A stretch of 64,000 nt of DNA from a virus: IMG/VR virus record IMGVR_UViG_3300048927_000250, positions 151,419 through 215,418 of that record; one strand, written 5' to 3'. The translations under genes were made by a program, and so were the position numbers. Shown here piece after piece: positions 1-7,924 of the stretch. The notes under the pieces were generated by a model, which was given only the letters and a program-made list of their open reading frames with translations, was not told the DNA's origin and did no database searches. Within the stretch, counting starts at the first letter, position 1, and every line of letters begins with the position of its first letter.

Positions 1-441
1 GGGTACGCGTATTTTCAGAACCTGTCACCGGTGTTGAATTTGGCGGACAGTAACTACGAGTTGACAATAGAGTTAGCGTTGGTGGGTAGTGGATTCATGT
101 GCACGTTCGCTACGGGTGACTACCCGGCTGCCAACAACATCAAGAAAGGACTGGAGTTACTGCACAACCAACTCAGTCAGCCTATTCAGGTCTTCCAGAC
201 CACGGACGCGGGAGCGTTTCAACGCACTTACGGTTATGGTAGTGCCAATAACCAAATGTTGAAGCTCACGGTAAAAGAGGACAGTACGAACATTACCGTC
301 TCCAACAATCAAAACAGTAACCAGGCTGTTGCTGCCAGATTCCGGACTGGGGGTGATTCGTACCTGATGTTGGGGACGTCTCACGGACTGGCTAACCGTT
401 TCACGGGATACTTGAAGTCTCTACGGGTTGTCAAACTGTAA
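1..441 (+). CDS. C-terminal part of a tail-fibre or virion surface protein with a LamG-like end (partial)
   Basis: The reading frame is open from base 1, so the first GTG at 31 is unlikely to be the true start and the gene begins outside the window. The visible 146 residues are rich in Asn, Ser, Thr and Gly. They end in a beta-rich stretch closing with YLKSLRVVKL, the usual finish of laminin-G or concanavalin-like jelly-roll domains. Such domains sit on phage tail fibres and often bind glycans. The gene is on the plus strand and ends directly before a hairpin shared with the converging macro domain gene. Assignment rests on fold-like pattern and composition only. Confidence 0.6.
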   Translation, partial: GYAYFQNLSPVLNLADSNYELTIELALVGSGFMCTFATGDYPAANNIKKGLELLHNQLSQPIQVFQTTDAGAFQRTYGYGSANNQMLKLTVKEDSTNITVSNNQNSNQAVAARFRTGGDSYLMLGTSHGLANRFTGYLKSLRVVKL

Positions 442-460
442 CGAAACAAAAAAAAAGAAA

Positions 461-478
461 GAGGGGCGAAAGCCCCTC
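461..478. terminator. Bidirectional intrinsic terminator
   Basis: A 7-bp GC-rich stem (gaggggc/gcccctc) closes a GAAA loop. An A-rich tract precedes it and a T-rich tract follows, so it can end transcription of both converging genes. Confidence 0.85.
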
Positions 479-480
479 TT

Positions 481-945
481 TTATTCTCCATCCACCTCGT
501 AAGGGTGGTGGACATCAATCTCTAAGTCAGTGGGGCCTAGAATGCGCTGTATCATCGGATAAACCTCCCAATGTTTCAGCCACCCATTTCCACACCCGGG
601 CATCGTCATCGCGATATCGAAGAGCCCACGCTGGTCATACGTGTCTCTGAGCTTAATCAGTCCCTGTTCAACCCACTCCATCTTAGACGGGGCTTTCCAG
701 TCTACTTTAGTGGGGAACAACAGGATGATTTTTCCGTCGGGCATCCGCTCGCTGTACAACATGCCAATCTTGAACATCCCGGCGCGGCACCACTTACGGT
801 ACTTTTCGTAGAGGGCAGGATAGTTATCACGGCAATCCTTCGCAATCCCCGCACCCATCGCCCCAACGCAGTTCACCGTTATCATGATGCACTCTTTATC
901 AGTGTCCCAGATGTTCTGGTTCTTGAGCTTCCTGATGATTGCCAC
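481..945 (-). CDS. Macro domain protein, DarG/Poa1p-like
   Basis: The 154-residue protein is a single macro domain. NCVGAMGAGIA at residues 25-35 matches the ADP-ribose-binding loop seen in DarG-type macro domains. The later FPTKVDWK followed by S-x-x-E-W-x-x-x-GL matches the substrate-side segment of the same group. Members remove ADP-ribose from DNA or protein, or bind ADP-ribose derivatives. The start is GTG, with AGGAG about 11 bases upstream, and it overlaps the end of the preceding gene by 47 bases, suggesting coupled expression. In a phage a role against host ADP-ribosylation defences such as DarT is attractive, but this is inference. Confidence 0.85.
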   Translation of the reverse strand: MAIIRKLKNQNIWDTDKECIMITVNCVGAMGAGIAKDCRDNYPALYEKYRKWCRAGMFKIGMLYSERMPDGKIILLFPTKVDWKAPSKMEWVEQGLIKLRDTYDQRGLFDIAMTMPGCGNGWLKHWEVYPMIQRILGPTDLEIDVHHPYEVDGE

Positions 946-1270
946 TTTCTGATTTCTCCTTTATTTTTTCTACTAATCGCGTAATGGCATCGCCGCATTG
1001 GAAGATGACGTTGGTAAGATGACTGTGGTGCCCCAGTTTGTGGTGAATGGCTGTAACAAAATAGGGAAATTGTTCTTCGGTCGGGAACCAGCCGACGAAC
1101 TGGTTCCACCCGATTCGAGCGACGTTGTCCTGGAGTAAATGTACTGCCACCATTGACTCAACGAGGTACCCCACTGTAATGAAATTGGAACCGGGTGAGA
1201 CCTCATTCACTGAGACGAGATGTAACCCTTTCTCCTGACATTGGTAGTTATCAAAAACTTTAGGTTCCAT
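899..1270 (-). CDS. Small protein of unknown function upstream of the macro domain gene
   Basis: I do not recognise this 123-residue protein. It begins at an ATG with GGAGA about 8 bases upstream and starts just after a hairpin terminator, so it is the first gene of a two-gene operon. The middle is rich in aromatic and His residues (GWNQFVGWFPTEEQFPYF, then a His cluster), and the C-terminus is a charged Lys/Glu/His tail. That tail is coded in the 47 bases shared with the macro domain gene. The long overlap suggests the two products are made together. Confidence 0.6.
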   Translation of the reverse strand: MEPKVFDNYQCQEKGLHLVSVNEVSPGSNFITVGYLVESMVAVHLLQDNVARIGWNQFVGWFPTEEQFPYFVTAIHHKLGHHSHLTNVIFQCGDAITRLVEKIKEKSESGNHQEAQEPEHLGH

Positions 1271-1297
1271 GAGCTGTCTCCTACGAAAGAAAAAATA

Positions 1298-1320
1298 AGT
1301 AGGGGCAAAACGCCCCTACT
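1298..1320 (-). terminator. Intrinsic terminator
   Basis: A 9-bp stem (agtaggggc/gcccctact) with a 5-base loop is followed on the minus strand by TTATTTTTTC. It lies 6 bases after the stop of the small frame at 1326 and ends the operon of the membrane protein gene. Confidence 0.8.
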
Positions 1321-1325
1321 TTCGG

Positions 1326-1403
1326 TTAAATTTCCCACCACGTATCGTTGGCTTTCGTGATGGTATCGGACCCCGACAAATGTGCTTTGTAATCTCTACG
1401 CAT
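1326..1403 (-). CDS. Possible 25-residue peptide
   Basis: An ATG at 1403 opens a 25-codon frame ending WWEI, whose stop lies 6 bases from a strong terminator. Such tight stop-to-hairpin spacing is the rule for real genes in this window, and otherwise the membrane protein gene would have an unusually long 112-base trailer. Against it, only a weak GGA lies upstream and the frame is very short. It could be a real mini-gene or the remnant of a longer gene. Confidence 0.3.
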   Translation of the reverse strand: MRRDYKAHLSGSDTITKANDTWWEI

Positions 1404-1431
1404 ACAGAGTGGAGTCCAAGTAAAAAATAAC

Positions 1432-1950
1432 TCAAGGGCGGCGGGTGATGTTGAGCATGATGAAATAAATCAGGAGTGCCATGATTTTACGGTTCACCTC
1501 AGCAGCCACACGCAGCTCTTTGTTCGCCTCCCGAATCCGGTCGTTGACATCTTTAAAGCATTTGTCGACGTAGAAGAAATCGGGCTGGTAGAGATACTGG
1601 AACTTCTCACACAGGACCAGGTCACCTTGGCGGGTTGCCAACACGACTTTGCGTTCTTCCAGGTTACAGCGGATAGCGAGCCAGGGGGCGTGGGTAGTCA
1701 GGTAACTGACCGCTGCAAAATCAAAGGTGCAACGTGTATCCGTATCCCCGGTATCGCGATAGACCAGTTTCAGTATCTGGTGAGCAATCTGACCACGACG
1801 GTTGGTGTCGTAAGTGTTAGCCAGGTCGTTCACCAGACAAGTTAATTGATAGCCCCGCTTACGGAAACGGAGATGACAGAACAGTGCGTACAGTGGGTAG
1901 AGCAGAATCCCAAAGAACCGCCAGATGAAGTAGTTAGTGTTCGCAGACAA
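1432..1950 (-). CDS. Membrane-anchored protein of unknown function
   Basis: The product is 172 residues with two hydrophobic segments. One is near the N-terminus (about residues 7-26, aromatic-rich, followed by RFRKRG). The other is near the C-terminus (about 150-168, MALLIYFIML). Between them lies a soluble, charged region. The positive-inside pattern suggests an inner-membrane protein with the central part cytoplasmic. The start is TTG at 1950, chosen because AAGGAG lies 8 bases upstream and no ATG fits. It follows the helicase gene on the same strand beyond a hairpin. I do not recognise a family. Confidence 0.6.
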   Translation of the reverse strand: MSANTNYFIWRFFGILLYPLYALFCHLRFRKRGYQLTCLVNDLANTYDTNRRGQIAHQILKLVYRDTGDTDTRCTFDFAAVSYLTTHAPWLAIRCNLEERKVVLATRQGDLVLCEKFQYLYQPDFFYVDKCFKDVNDRIREANKELRVAAEVNRKIMALLIYFIMLNITRRP

Positions 1951-1984
1951 AAGAAAAACTCCTTATCCCGTGGAGGGAATAGAA

Positions 1985-2010
1985 GCCACCAGAGGTTTCC
2001 CCCTGGTGGC
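1985..2010 (-). terminator. Hairpin after the helicase gene
   Basis: An 8-bp stem (gccaccag/ctggtggc) lies 5 bases beyond the helicase stop and is followed on the minus strand by TTCTATTCCC. The T tract is short, so termination may be partial, letting some transcripts reach the membrane protein gene. Confidence 0.55.
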
Positions 2011-2014
2011 CACG

Positions 2015-3535
2015 CTAGATTAAACGTCCCAGCCGCGCCTGACGCGTTCGCTTGATGCGACTTTTAAACAACGTCTGCCGTCGTTTACCGTACGTGACCT
2101 GTTTGGGAATATCCTCACAGATGTACGCATGGTACTCGACTTGAACGTTGGGTCGCTTCGGCAGCTCACGTAGACGACCGAGGCACTGTACGTTTTGGTT
2201 CGGGGAGTCTGACGACACGGTGTTGTGCACCTGCGTCAGGTCTGGGATATCAACCGCTGTACCGGCCTTGATGACCGTTGAGAAGATGATGTCCGATTCT
2301 TCCAGGACCGTATAGTCGTCACCGGCATTAAACGAGTTAATGATTAAGTCCGGTAGCTTTCTACGGAAGTACTCCAGAAGGTGTTGGCCCATTTCGACCA
2401 GCCCGGTGAAGATAAGCAACTTGGTCCCTTCTTCCTTCTCCAGTACCCACTTGTCCAGTGCGTAGTTGTAGACGGCGTCCAGATACCGTTGCATCATCTC
2501 CGGGTGACGCATGATAACCTTCTCGTACTCGTTGTGCGAGTACACCGACTGTTTGTTGAAGTTCTCAAACAGTCGAGGGTCTTTCACGTTGTAGAACACT
2601 TCCACCATGTCTGCGTAAACGCGCAGTTCCGCGGCTTCCTTACGGATGCGGTGCGGGAGCATGGTTTCGTACACGCGCTTGATGAACTCGTCACGTGGGA
2701 ACAATGTACCAGTCAGGTACACGGTCATTGGCATGTGAGTGTACAAGTCAGCGATGTAGTTCGCGTGATACTCCTGGTGGGTTTCATCGGTACCGCGTAA
2801 CCCAATCCCCAGAAACTCGTAGAGCTCCCAAGGTGGGACATCTTCCGCTCCGGTTCCGGCATCTGCGCCAGACTCGTAGTTGTTGATGTAGGTACGAATC
2901 GCCCCGTTAGAGATAAAGATGGCTTTGACGCCGTCTAACCCCTTCTTCTTTTTCTCCCGAATCAATTGGTACAACCGTGCCGCACCACAGCAGCTGCGAA
3001 TCTCGTCGGGCGTAAGTGAGAGGTGTTTATGAAACGCCTCCAACCATCGCCCTTCGTAACCGCCTTTGGTCTGCACGGCAAAGCGCTGACCGAAACGAGC
3101 GGCGATAAAGAGAAACATCAGTGTCTTACCGCCGCCTGGCTGAGTGGTGATACAGGTTTGTCGGTCCCCACGAAACGCGAAGTCAATAACGGGCACCTGG
3201 TTATCCCAGGGCACCCATTCCCCCATGTCCAGTTCCACGCGGGCTCCGGCTACCGGTTCATGGTAGCGAAAGTCCAACGAGGTGTCCTGAATCCCGTGCT
3301 TCTTGAGATGGTCGTGAAACAACTCCCATTCGTTACGGTGGAGGTGGTACCGCCCGTGCTTTGGCGACTTAGCCGCGTACACACAGTGCGGTTCCATGTA
3401 GAACTTACCGCGTTTCTTCGTCAGCTTCTTTTCAATCAACCCCGTGAGCCATTCGCGCAATGCCACACGCATCCTGGGACCCACGGGATTAACCGTATAG
3501 AAGTGGCTGTAGAACTCCAGTACGCCCTCAACCAT
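2015..3535 (-). CDS. Superfamily 2 DNA/RNA helicase, UvsW-like
   Basis: This 506-residue protein has the ordered motifs of an SF2 helicase: Walker A TQPGGGKT at 131-138, a DEAH-type motif II written DETHQ at 250-254, motif III YLTGT near 273, and motif VI QCLGRLR at 450-456. The first 110 residues form a leader like that of T4 UvsW, which remodels replication forks and recombination intermediates. The gene follows the RNAP beta' part with a 9-base gap and has GGGAG before its ATG. phiKZ carries a helicase gene at the same relative place (my recollection: gene 75). Motif II ends in H-Q instead of the commoner H-R or D. Confidence 0.85.
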   Translation of the reverse strand: MVEGVLEFYSHFYTVNPVGPRMRVALREWLTGLIEKKLTKKRGKFYMEPHCVYAAKSPKHGRYHLHRNEWELFHDHLKKHGIQDTSLDFRYHEPVAGARVELDMGEWVPWDNQVPVIDFAFRGDRQTCITTQPGGGKTLMFLFIAARFGQRFAVQTKGGYEGRWLEAFHKHLSLTPDEIRSCCGAARLYQLIREKKKKGLDGVKAIFISNGAIRTYINNYESGADAGTGAEDVPPWELYEFLGIGLRGTDETHQEYHANYIADLYTHMPMTVYLTGTLFPRDEFIKRVYETMLPHRIRKEAAELRVYADMVEVFYNVKDPRLFENFNKQSVYSHNEYEKVIMRHPEMMQRYLDAVYNYALDKWVLEKEEGTKLLIFTGLVEMGQHLLEYFRRKLPDLIINSFNAGDDYTVLEESDIIFSTVIKAGTAVDIPDLTQVHNTVSSDSPNQNVQCLGRLRELPKRPNVQVEYHAYICEDIPKQVTYGKRRQTLFKSRIKRTRQARLGRLI

Positions 3536-3544
3536 TTAGTCTCC

Positions 3545-5533
3545 CTAGACCACTTTCACCCCTTTCGTCTGCCAGTACTGATTCCACTTCTTGATGTTCA
3601 AGAACAGTGGGTCAAATGAATGGTTAGGACGAATGCGGTGAATGTAAGATTTCGGGTCAGCTATCATCTCGAACTGTCGTTCGTACGCCGCTTTCGCAGA
3701 CAAACTACGACCGCTCATGATGCGGGTTTGTGGTGCAAAGTGAATCCCGGTCCCGAGCTTCGGCAGACGGAAGTCGCCGTTTTTCGGGTCACGACCCATC
3801 ATGCAGTACAACACCAGTTCCACAATACCCAAGTTGACCGAGAACTTACGGTTGGTCATGTCACACACCAGTCGAATTGCACCGGCCAAGTTCACGGGGT
3901 CGGTCAGGTCACGGCGGAGTAACTCTTTACCGATGTCCGACGACATGAAGATGACCGATTTCAACTCTTCCATTTGCTCCAGGGTTGAACCACGGCGTTC
4001 CGGGAAGCGCAGGATGATTTCTGCGTTGTCCCAGTTCATCAGGTCAACCTCAATATATTTGCCGACGGTTTGGAAACCAAAGTCGCGCATATATTGGAGG
4101 AACTCTTTGGTCAGGAATGGGCGGTAGGAGCCACGGCTGACAGGGACGATGTCCATTTTCTGGTTCTTATCCCCGTTATCAATAACGAGAACAATTTCCT
4201 TAATCGTGGAGATACGGGACAAGTCACCGTCTTTCAGTTCGTTAAAGATGGAGATATCTGCCAGACGGAAGATGTCACTCACATCGAAACGGACTTTAAC
4301 GTGCTTGCCCCAAAGGTCCCTGGAAAGCGTTATCTCCTTATCGTCACCGAGGTTGGAGATGTACTTCAGTTCGTGGTCATGAATCACGTACGATTCTGAC
4401 TCCGCAGAGACCAGGTGGTGTTTGGTGGAAATAACGTCCTGTGATACGGCTTCGTTCTGGGTAACCGTCAGGGCGAAACCAGGGTTGGTGTCGTCCTGTA
4501 CCCGCGACGCATTCTCACAAAGACAATACTTACACACCACACCGTCTTCTGGATGCTGGCACTTCGACGGTGTACGCATTCGAATCACGGTACCCACTAA
4601 GTGGTTATCGTAACCTTTCCCGCGCACCATCTTCAAATCGCCATCCCGGTCAAAGTAATACTTGCCCGGTAAGACGTGTTCCAGGTCATCCTTCGTGACT
4701 TTCCACGGGATGGTTTCTTTCGACCCACAGTCTTGCTGGTCAACGCCGTGTACGACGTAGGTTATCAGCTGAAGTTCGCGGTTATAGTACTCAGTACGTT
4801 TAACCGGTTCACTCGTGGCTAACTGGGCTTGTGCAGCAGAGCAACGGTCCATTGCGGAGAAGGACAGTCGTTTCAGGTGTTCCGAGAACCCAACCGGAAT
4901 CGGGTTAACGAAGATACGCTGGTTAATCTCGCTACGGAAGCCCACCTTGTCGACCACCTGTAACAGCTGACCGGTTTTGGTCATCGAGTTACGGTGTGGA
5001 ATGGCCAGGTTATTGTGGTTCAGGCTCGGGTCATGGGAGAGGATATACACGAACTCTTTATAGCCGTTCGAGATATCGCGTTTCCCGGTTATCGGCCGTT
5101 CACGAATCTCCTTCAATTGTGGATGGCGGTGAATCTCCAGGAAGTCGAGGGCGTCGAGTGTGGTTTGGAACTCTTCGCCATCGGTTGCAATCGCATTGTG
5201 CAGCGCTTGCGTTATCCCGGCGTTGATTTTGTAAACGTTCTGGCGGTCTTCCAGCGGATACTCCGCATAGACCTGTTCAGCAGCACGTTGGTGCAGCTTG
5301 TTCTCCAGACCTTTACTCAACGGTTCACCGTAGACGTGGTTCTTAATGCAGAGCGGTATCGACGGGTACTGACGATGATACTCCCAGAAATACCAACTGA
5401 TTAAGGTTTGTGGGAAGTCAGCAATGATTTCCCCGTCGGCAAAGATTAGGGCGATAGGCTCGAGGTCATCGAGCCGTGCCCATATTTGTCGCTCACTCCA
5501 ATGCAGAATATCATCGGCGTAGAAAGTGCGCAT
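3545..5533 (-). CDS. RNA polymerase beta' subunit, C-terminal part (non-virion RNAP, phiKZ gp74-like)
   Basis: This 662-residue protein aligns by eye to the C-terminal half of bacterial beta'. NPIPVGFSEHL at about 210-220 and the following segment down to DCGS near 268-271 match the trigger-loop region and its downstream DDCGT. A Cys cluster CQHPEDGVVCKYCLC at 325-339 replaces the zinc site. PGFALTVTQNEAVSQDV at 351-367 matches GEAVGVIAAQSIGEPGTQ. It therefore supplies trigger-loop elements, while the catalytic aspartates are in the separate protein coded at 18134-19543. The ATG has GAGGAG upstream, located in the acidic-tail codons of the beta gene ending 2 bases before. Synteny points to the non-virion enzyme. 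Confidence 0.88.
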   Translation of the reverse strand: MRTFYADDILHWSERQIWARLDDLEPIALIFADGEIIADFPQTLISWYFWEYHRQYPSIPLCIKNHVYGEPLSKGLENKLHQRAAEQVYAEYPLEDRQNVYKINAGITQALHNAIATDGEEFQTTLDALDFLEIHRHPQLKEIRERPITGKRDISNGYKEFVYILSHDPSLNHNNLAIPHRNSMTKTGQLLQVVDKVGFRSEINQRIFVNPIPVGFSEHLKRLSFSAMDRCSAAQAQLATSEPVKRTEYYNRELQLITYVVHGVDQQDCGSKETIPWKVTKDDLEHVLPGKYYFDRDGDLKMVRGKGYDNHLVGTVIRMRTPSKCQHPEDGVVCKYCLCENASRVQDDTNPGFALTVTQNEAVSQDVISTKHHLVSAESESYVIHDHELKYISNLGDDKEITLSRDLWGKHVKVRFDVSDIFRLADISIFNELKDGDLSRISTIKEIVLVIDNGDKNQKMDIVPVSRGSYRPFLTKEFLQYMRDFGFQTVGKYIEVDLMNWDNAEIILRFPERRGSTLEQMEELKSVIFMSSDIGKELLRRDLTDPVNLAGAIRLVCDMTNRKFSVNLGIVELVLYCMMGRDPKNGDFRLPKLGTGIHFAPQTRIMSGRSLSAKAAYERQFEMIADPKSYIHRIRPNHSFDPLFLNIKKWNQYWQTKGVKVV

Positions 5534-5535
5534 TC

Positions 5536-7074
5536 TTACTCCTCTTCATCGGAATAGTCGTCGTCGCTGTCGTCTTCGGAGTCGTCGTCTTCACTGGACT
5601 CTTCTTCCGTTTCAACCACGCTATCCTCAGGAACGATGTCGTCTTCTTCCTCTTCAGCTTCTTCTTCCGGGTCAATGGGTACTGCCACCGGTTGAGCCAC
5701 ATCAGGCGGAATCCCTAAACGGTCCACGTCGAAGTACGCAAACTGAGCGCCTGCGCAATACATCGTGTTGTTCAGGTAACTCAATGCCAGGGAATTCCCG
5801 ACCGGAATCTCTTCACGGTCCACAACACGCTCAATGTCAGTTGGGCGGTCTGTGTTCATGATGTTACTGAAGATTTGATACAAGGCTTTCGGGTTGTTCG
5901 GACGGTCTACCTGGTCGGCCATATACTCGCCACCCAGAATACCTGCCTGGTTACGTACCTCGGCCTCACCCATCAGACGGATTGCCTGATAACGCCACGG
6001 GAGTGCATGGCGGTCTTTCTGCGACATCTTCGCCGGAACCCCATGAACCTGGCGACGCGGTGCATCGACGGCGGACCAGTCGTGACCCGTTTTCTCCAGG
6101 ACAATCATGTAGTTAGCACCGATACGAATCTTGCTGCGTGTACGACGGAGGTCACCCTTCTCGTTGTAGAACGTTACCGGACCGTAATCTGACGGGAACC
6201 GGTCTTCGATGTCACCTACGCCTTCCACCCCGATGTTCTGAGTGTGGGACGGTAAGTAAATGTACATCATGTCTTCAACGACCGAGTTCACATGACGCTT
6301 CACGCGGCGAATGTCGTTACCCATCCCGTTGAACTCAATCAACTTATCGTAGAACGGTTTGGACAACACTTCGTAGAACGACATCAGCAGTTTGTACGCT
6401 TCCCGATAGCCATCGTCAGAACTGTCACGTTTAATCATTTCACGGACGCGTTCTTCCATGCGCATACACTGGAAGTTGTAATACTGCTCGAACACTTTCG
6501 GCGGGTTCATACGGTTGATGGAGACAACTGGAGCAGACAACACTTCAGCTACCACGCCGTATTGGTCCATCGGCATTTGTTCGCGCTTCAGCACTTTACA
6601 AATAACCCCTTTGTCACCCCAGCACCCGGTTGCTTTGAACCCGATGGTTGGTACGACGTCGTAGGTGTATTTGATGACGATACGGCAGGTGTTCAGCTGC
6701 TGGCCGTTGTAGTTAGGGACCAGCTTCAGGCGACCCAGTCCTGGCATCTCACTGGTGGCACCCGCAGAGTCACGAATCAGACGCGAGAACTTCTTAGAGA
6801 ACTTCGGCGTCTTGTTGACCTTACGGTTGTCACGGATGATTTTATCGTAGGCGTCCAGGATACGCTTGTGATACTGACGACGGGCGTTATCGAAACGCGT
6901 TACGTCATCGGTTGGCGTCATCCCTTGTTCTTCCGGCGTCGGCTGCTGTTCCAGCGGGTCGTTTTCCGGTTTCCAGACTTCCACGTCAATCACACGAGCA
7001 TTGCGGGTGTGCGCCTCAATGTAGACGAATTCATCGAAGAAGTAATCGAGTTGCATAATATATTTAGGTGACAA
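5536..7074 (-). CDS. RNA polymerase beta subunit, C-terminal piece with polyacidic tail (phiKZ gp73-like)
   Basis: GCWGDKGV at 150-157 matches the bacterial beta GRHGNKGV, INRMNP near 186-191 matches SRMNIGQ, and the segment around 338-400 ending PWRYQAIRLMGEAEVRNQAG matches the QRFGEMEVWAL region. This is therefore the beta part that helps form the active site and clamps. The frame opens directly after the TAG of the upstream beta piece and in the same frame. The listed start is TTG at 7074, with GGTGGG 6 bases upstream. An ATG at 7056 lacks a clear ribosome site. The last 48 or so residues are almost only Asp, Glu and Ser, which bacterial beta lacks. Confidence 0.85.
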   Translation of the reverse strand: MSPKYIMQLDYFFDEFVYIEAHTRNARVIDVEVWKPENDPLEQQPTPEEQGMTPTDDVTRFDNARRQYHKRILDAYDKIIRDNRKVNKTPKFSKKFSRLIRDSAGATSEMPGLGRLKLVPNYNGQQLNTCRIVIKYTYDVVPTIGFKATGCWGDKGVICKVLKREQMPMDQYGVVAEVLSAPVVSINRMNPPKVFEQYYNFQCMRMEERVREMIKRDSSDDGYREAYKLLMSFYEVLSKPFYDKLIEFNGMGNDIRRVKRHVNSVVEDMMYIYLPSHTQNIGVEGVGDIEDRFPSDYGPVTFYNEKGDLRRTRSKIRIGANYMIVLEKTGHDWSAVDAPRRQVHGVPAKMSQKDRHALPWRYQAIRLMGEAEVRNQAGILGGEYMADQVDRPNNPKALYQIFSNIMNTDRPTDIERVVDREEIPVGNSLALSYLNNTMYCAGAQFAYFDVDRLGIPPDVAQPVAVPIDPEEEAEEEEDDIVPEDSVVETEEESSEDDDSEDDSDDDYSDEEE

Positions 7075-7833
7075 CTACAACCCACCCAGGATATCGTCGT
7101 GCTTACGCATTGCCAACAACAAACCGTCTTGTCGAATCCTGTCACCCGGTTCCGGGATAAGTTTCTGACGGTCTATCGTACCGTTCACGTTCAACAGGTA
7201 GTGGTCTTTCGGTACGTTAATTGCCACGGTACCAAAGCCACGAGATTTTGCTCGTTCGCACCATTCGTCCATGACCACAAATCCGTCTTCAGTAGTATAC
7301 GGATGGGACATGGTGGCAGTTGTCGTCAGGAGACCTGGACGCCAGATGCCGTATTCATCAATTGACGGAGATTGCGCCAGCGTTGCCCCTGCCTGGAATG
7401 CGCCACCACGGTGGGCTTGTTCCAATGCTTTGAGGTTCAGCTTCTGCTCATATCCGAAATTGTTATGATGCGAGACGTATTTGTCCACGTGCACGATATC
7501 GTATTCTTCTTTCTTACGGTTAAACACGACGTACGTGGTGCGTGGGTTTGTTGTGAAAGCGCCAAGACCTTGCCCAACATTGAACTTTTCGATTTTTTCA
7601 ATGATGTCCATTGGGTCTTTGATTTTGGTCTTCCAGGTATACTTACCATACTCGCGGCCAACTCCGGTATAAAACCGGTCGCGGGTACAGCCTTCAATCA
7701 CCAACGCTTGGGGTAACTGACTACCCCACATTATCAAACGCGAGGCTGACACACCGCCCATCCATGGCAGCAAGTTACACGCCAGTCCCGTTAGTTCGGT
7801 ATAGAGTTGATTCTCATTGGCTAGAGTACTCAT
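7075..7833 (-). CDS. RNA polymerase beta subunit, middle piece (phiKZ gp71-like)
   Basis: This 252-residue protein corresponds to the middle of bacterial beta. LPWMGGVSASRLIMWGSQLP at about 22-41 matches the [20 protein letters not shown] region. SHPYTTEDGFVV at 176-187 matches the GYNYEDAI loop, with the conserved Glu-Asp pair at 182-183. It ends GDRIRQDGLLLAMRKHDDILGGL and a TAG, the point where beta continues with the flap, and the next piece starts at once in the same frame. In phiKZ this subunit is joined from gp71 and gp73 by an intron, but no intron sequence is present here. The gene is first after an early promoter and has AAGGA before the ATG. Confidence 0.85.
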   Translation of the reverse strand: MSTLANENQLYTELTGLACNLLPWMGGVSASRLIMWGSQLPQALVIEGCTRDRFYTGVGREYGKYTWKTKIKDPMDIIEKIEKFNVGQGLGAFTTNPRTTYVVFNRKKEEYDIVHVDKYVSHHNNFGYEQKLNLKALEQAHRGGAFQAGATLAQSPSIDEYGIWRPGLLTTTATMSHPYTTEDGFVVMDEWCERAKSRGFGTVAINVPKDHYLLNVNGTIDRQKLIPEPGDRIRQDGLLLAMRKHDDILGGL

Positions 7834-7868
7834 TGATAATTCCTTAGTATTGGAACACTGTCACTACG

Positions 7869-7876
7869 GTAATATA
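7869..7876 (-). promoter_or_regulatory. Early promoter of the RNAP beta operon
   Basis: The minus strand reads TATATTAC-CGTA-GTGA, an exact match to the phiKZ early box plus a shared downstream GTGA. It lies about 36 bases before the beta start codon. Confidence 0.75.
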
Positions 7877-7924
7877 TACTTTAATTCCCGTATGGTTAAA
7901 CACATCCGTTGAACAGGTGGCGTT

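Noticed and set aside
7055-7062. TATATTAT element at the join of the two beta pieces
   Set aside because: It lies over the possible ATG of the second piece and lacks the spaced GTGA, so it is unlikely to be a working promoter for that gene.
6292-7071. 259-codon plus-strand frame opposite the RNAP beta piece
   Set aside because: The minus strand codes clear RNAP motifs. Shadow frame.
7834-7924. Possible group I intron as in phiKZ gp71-gp73
   Set aside because: The two beta pieces abut directly at 7074/7075, and no inserted intron or HNH gene exists there or in the adjoining gap.
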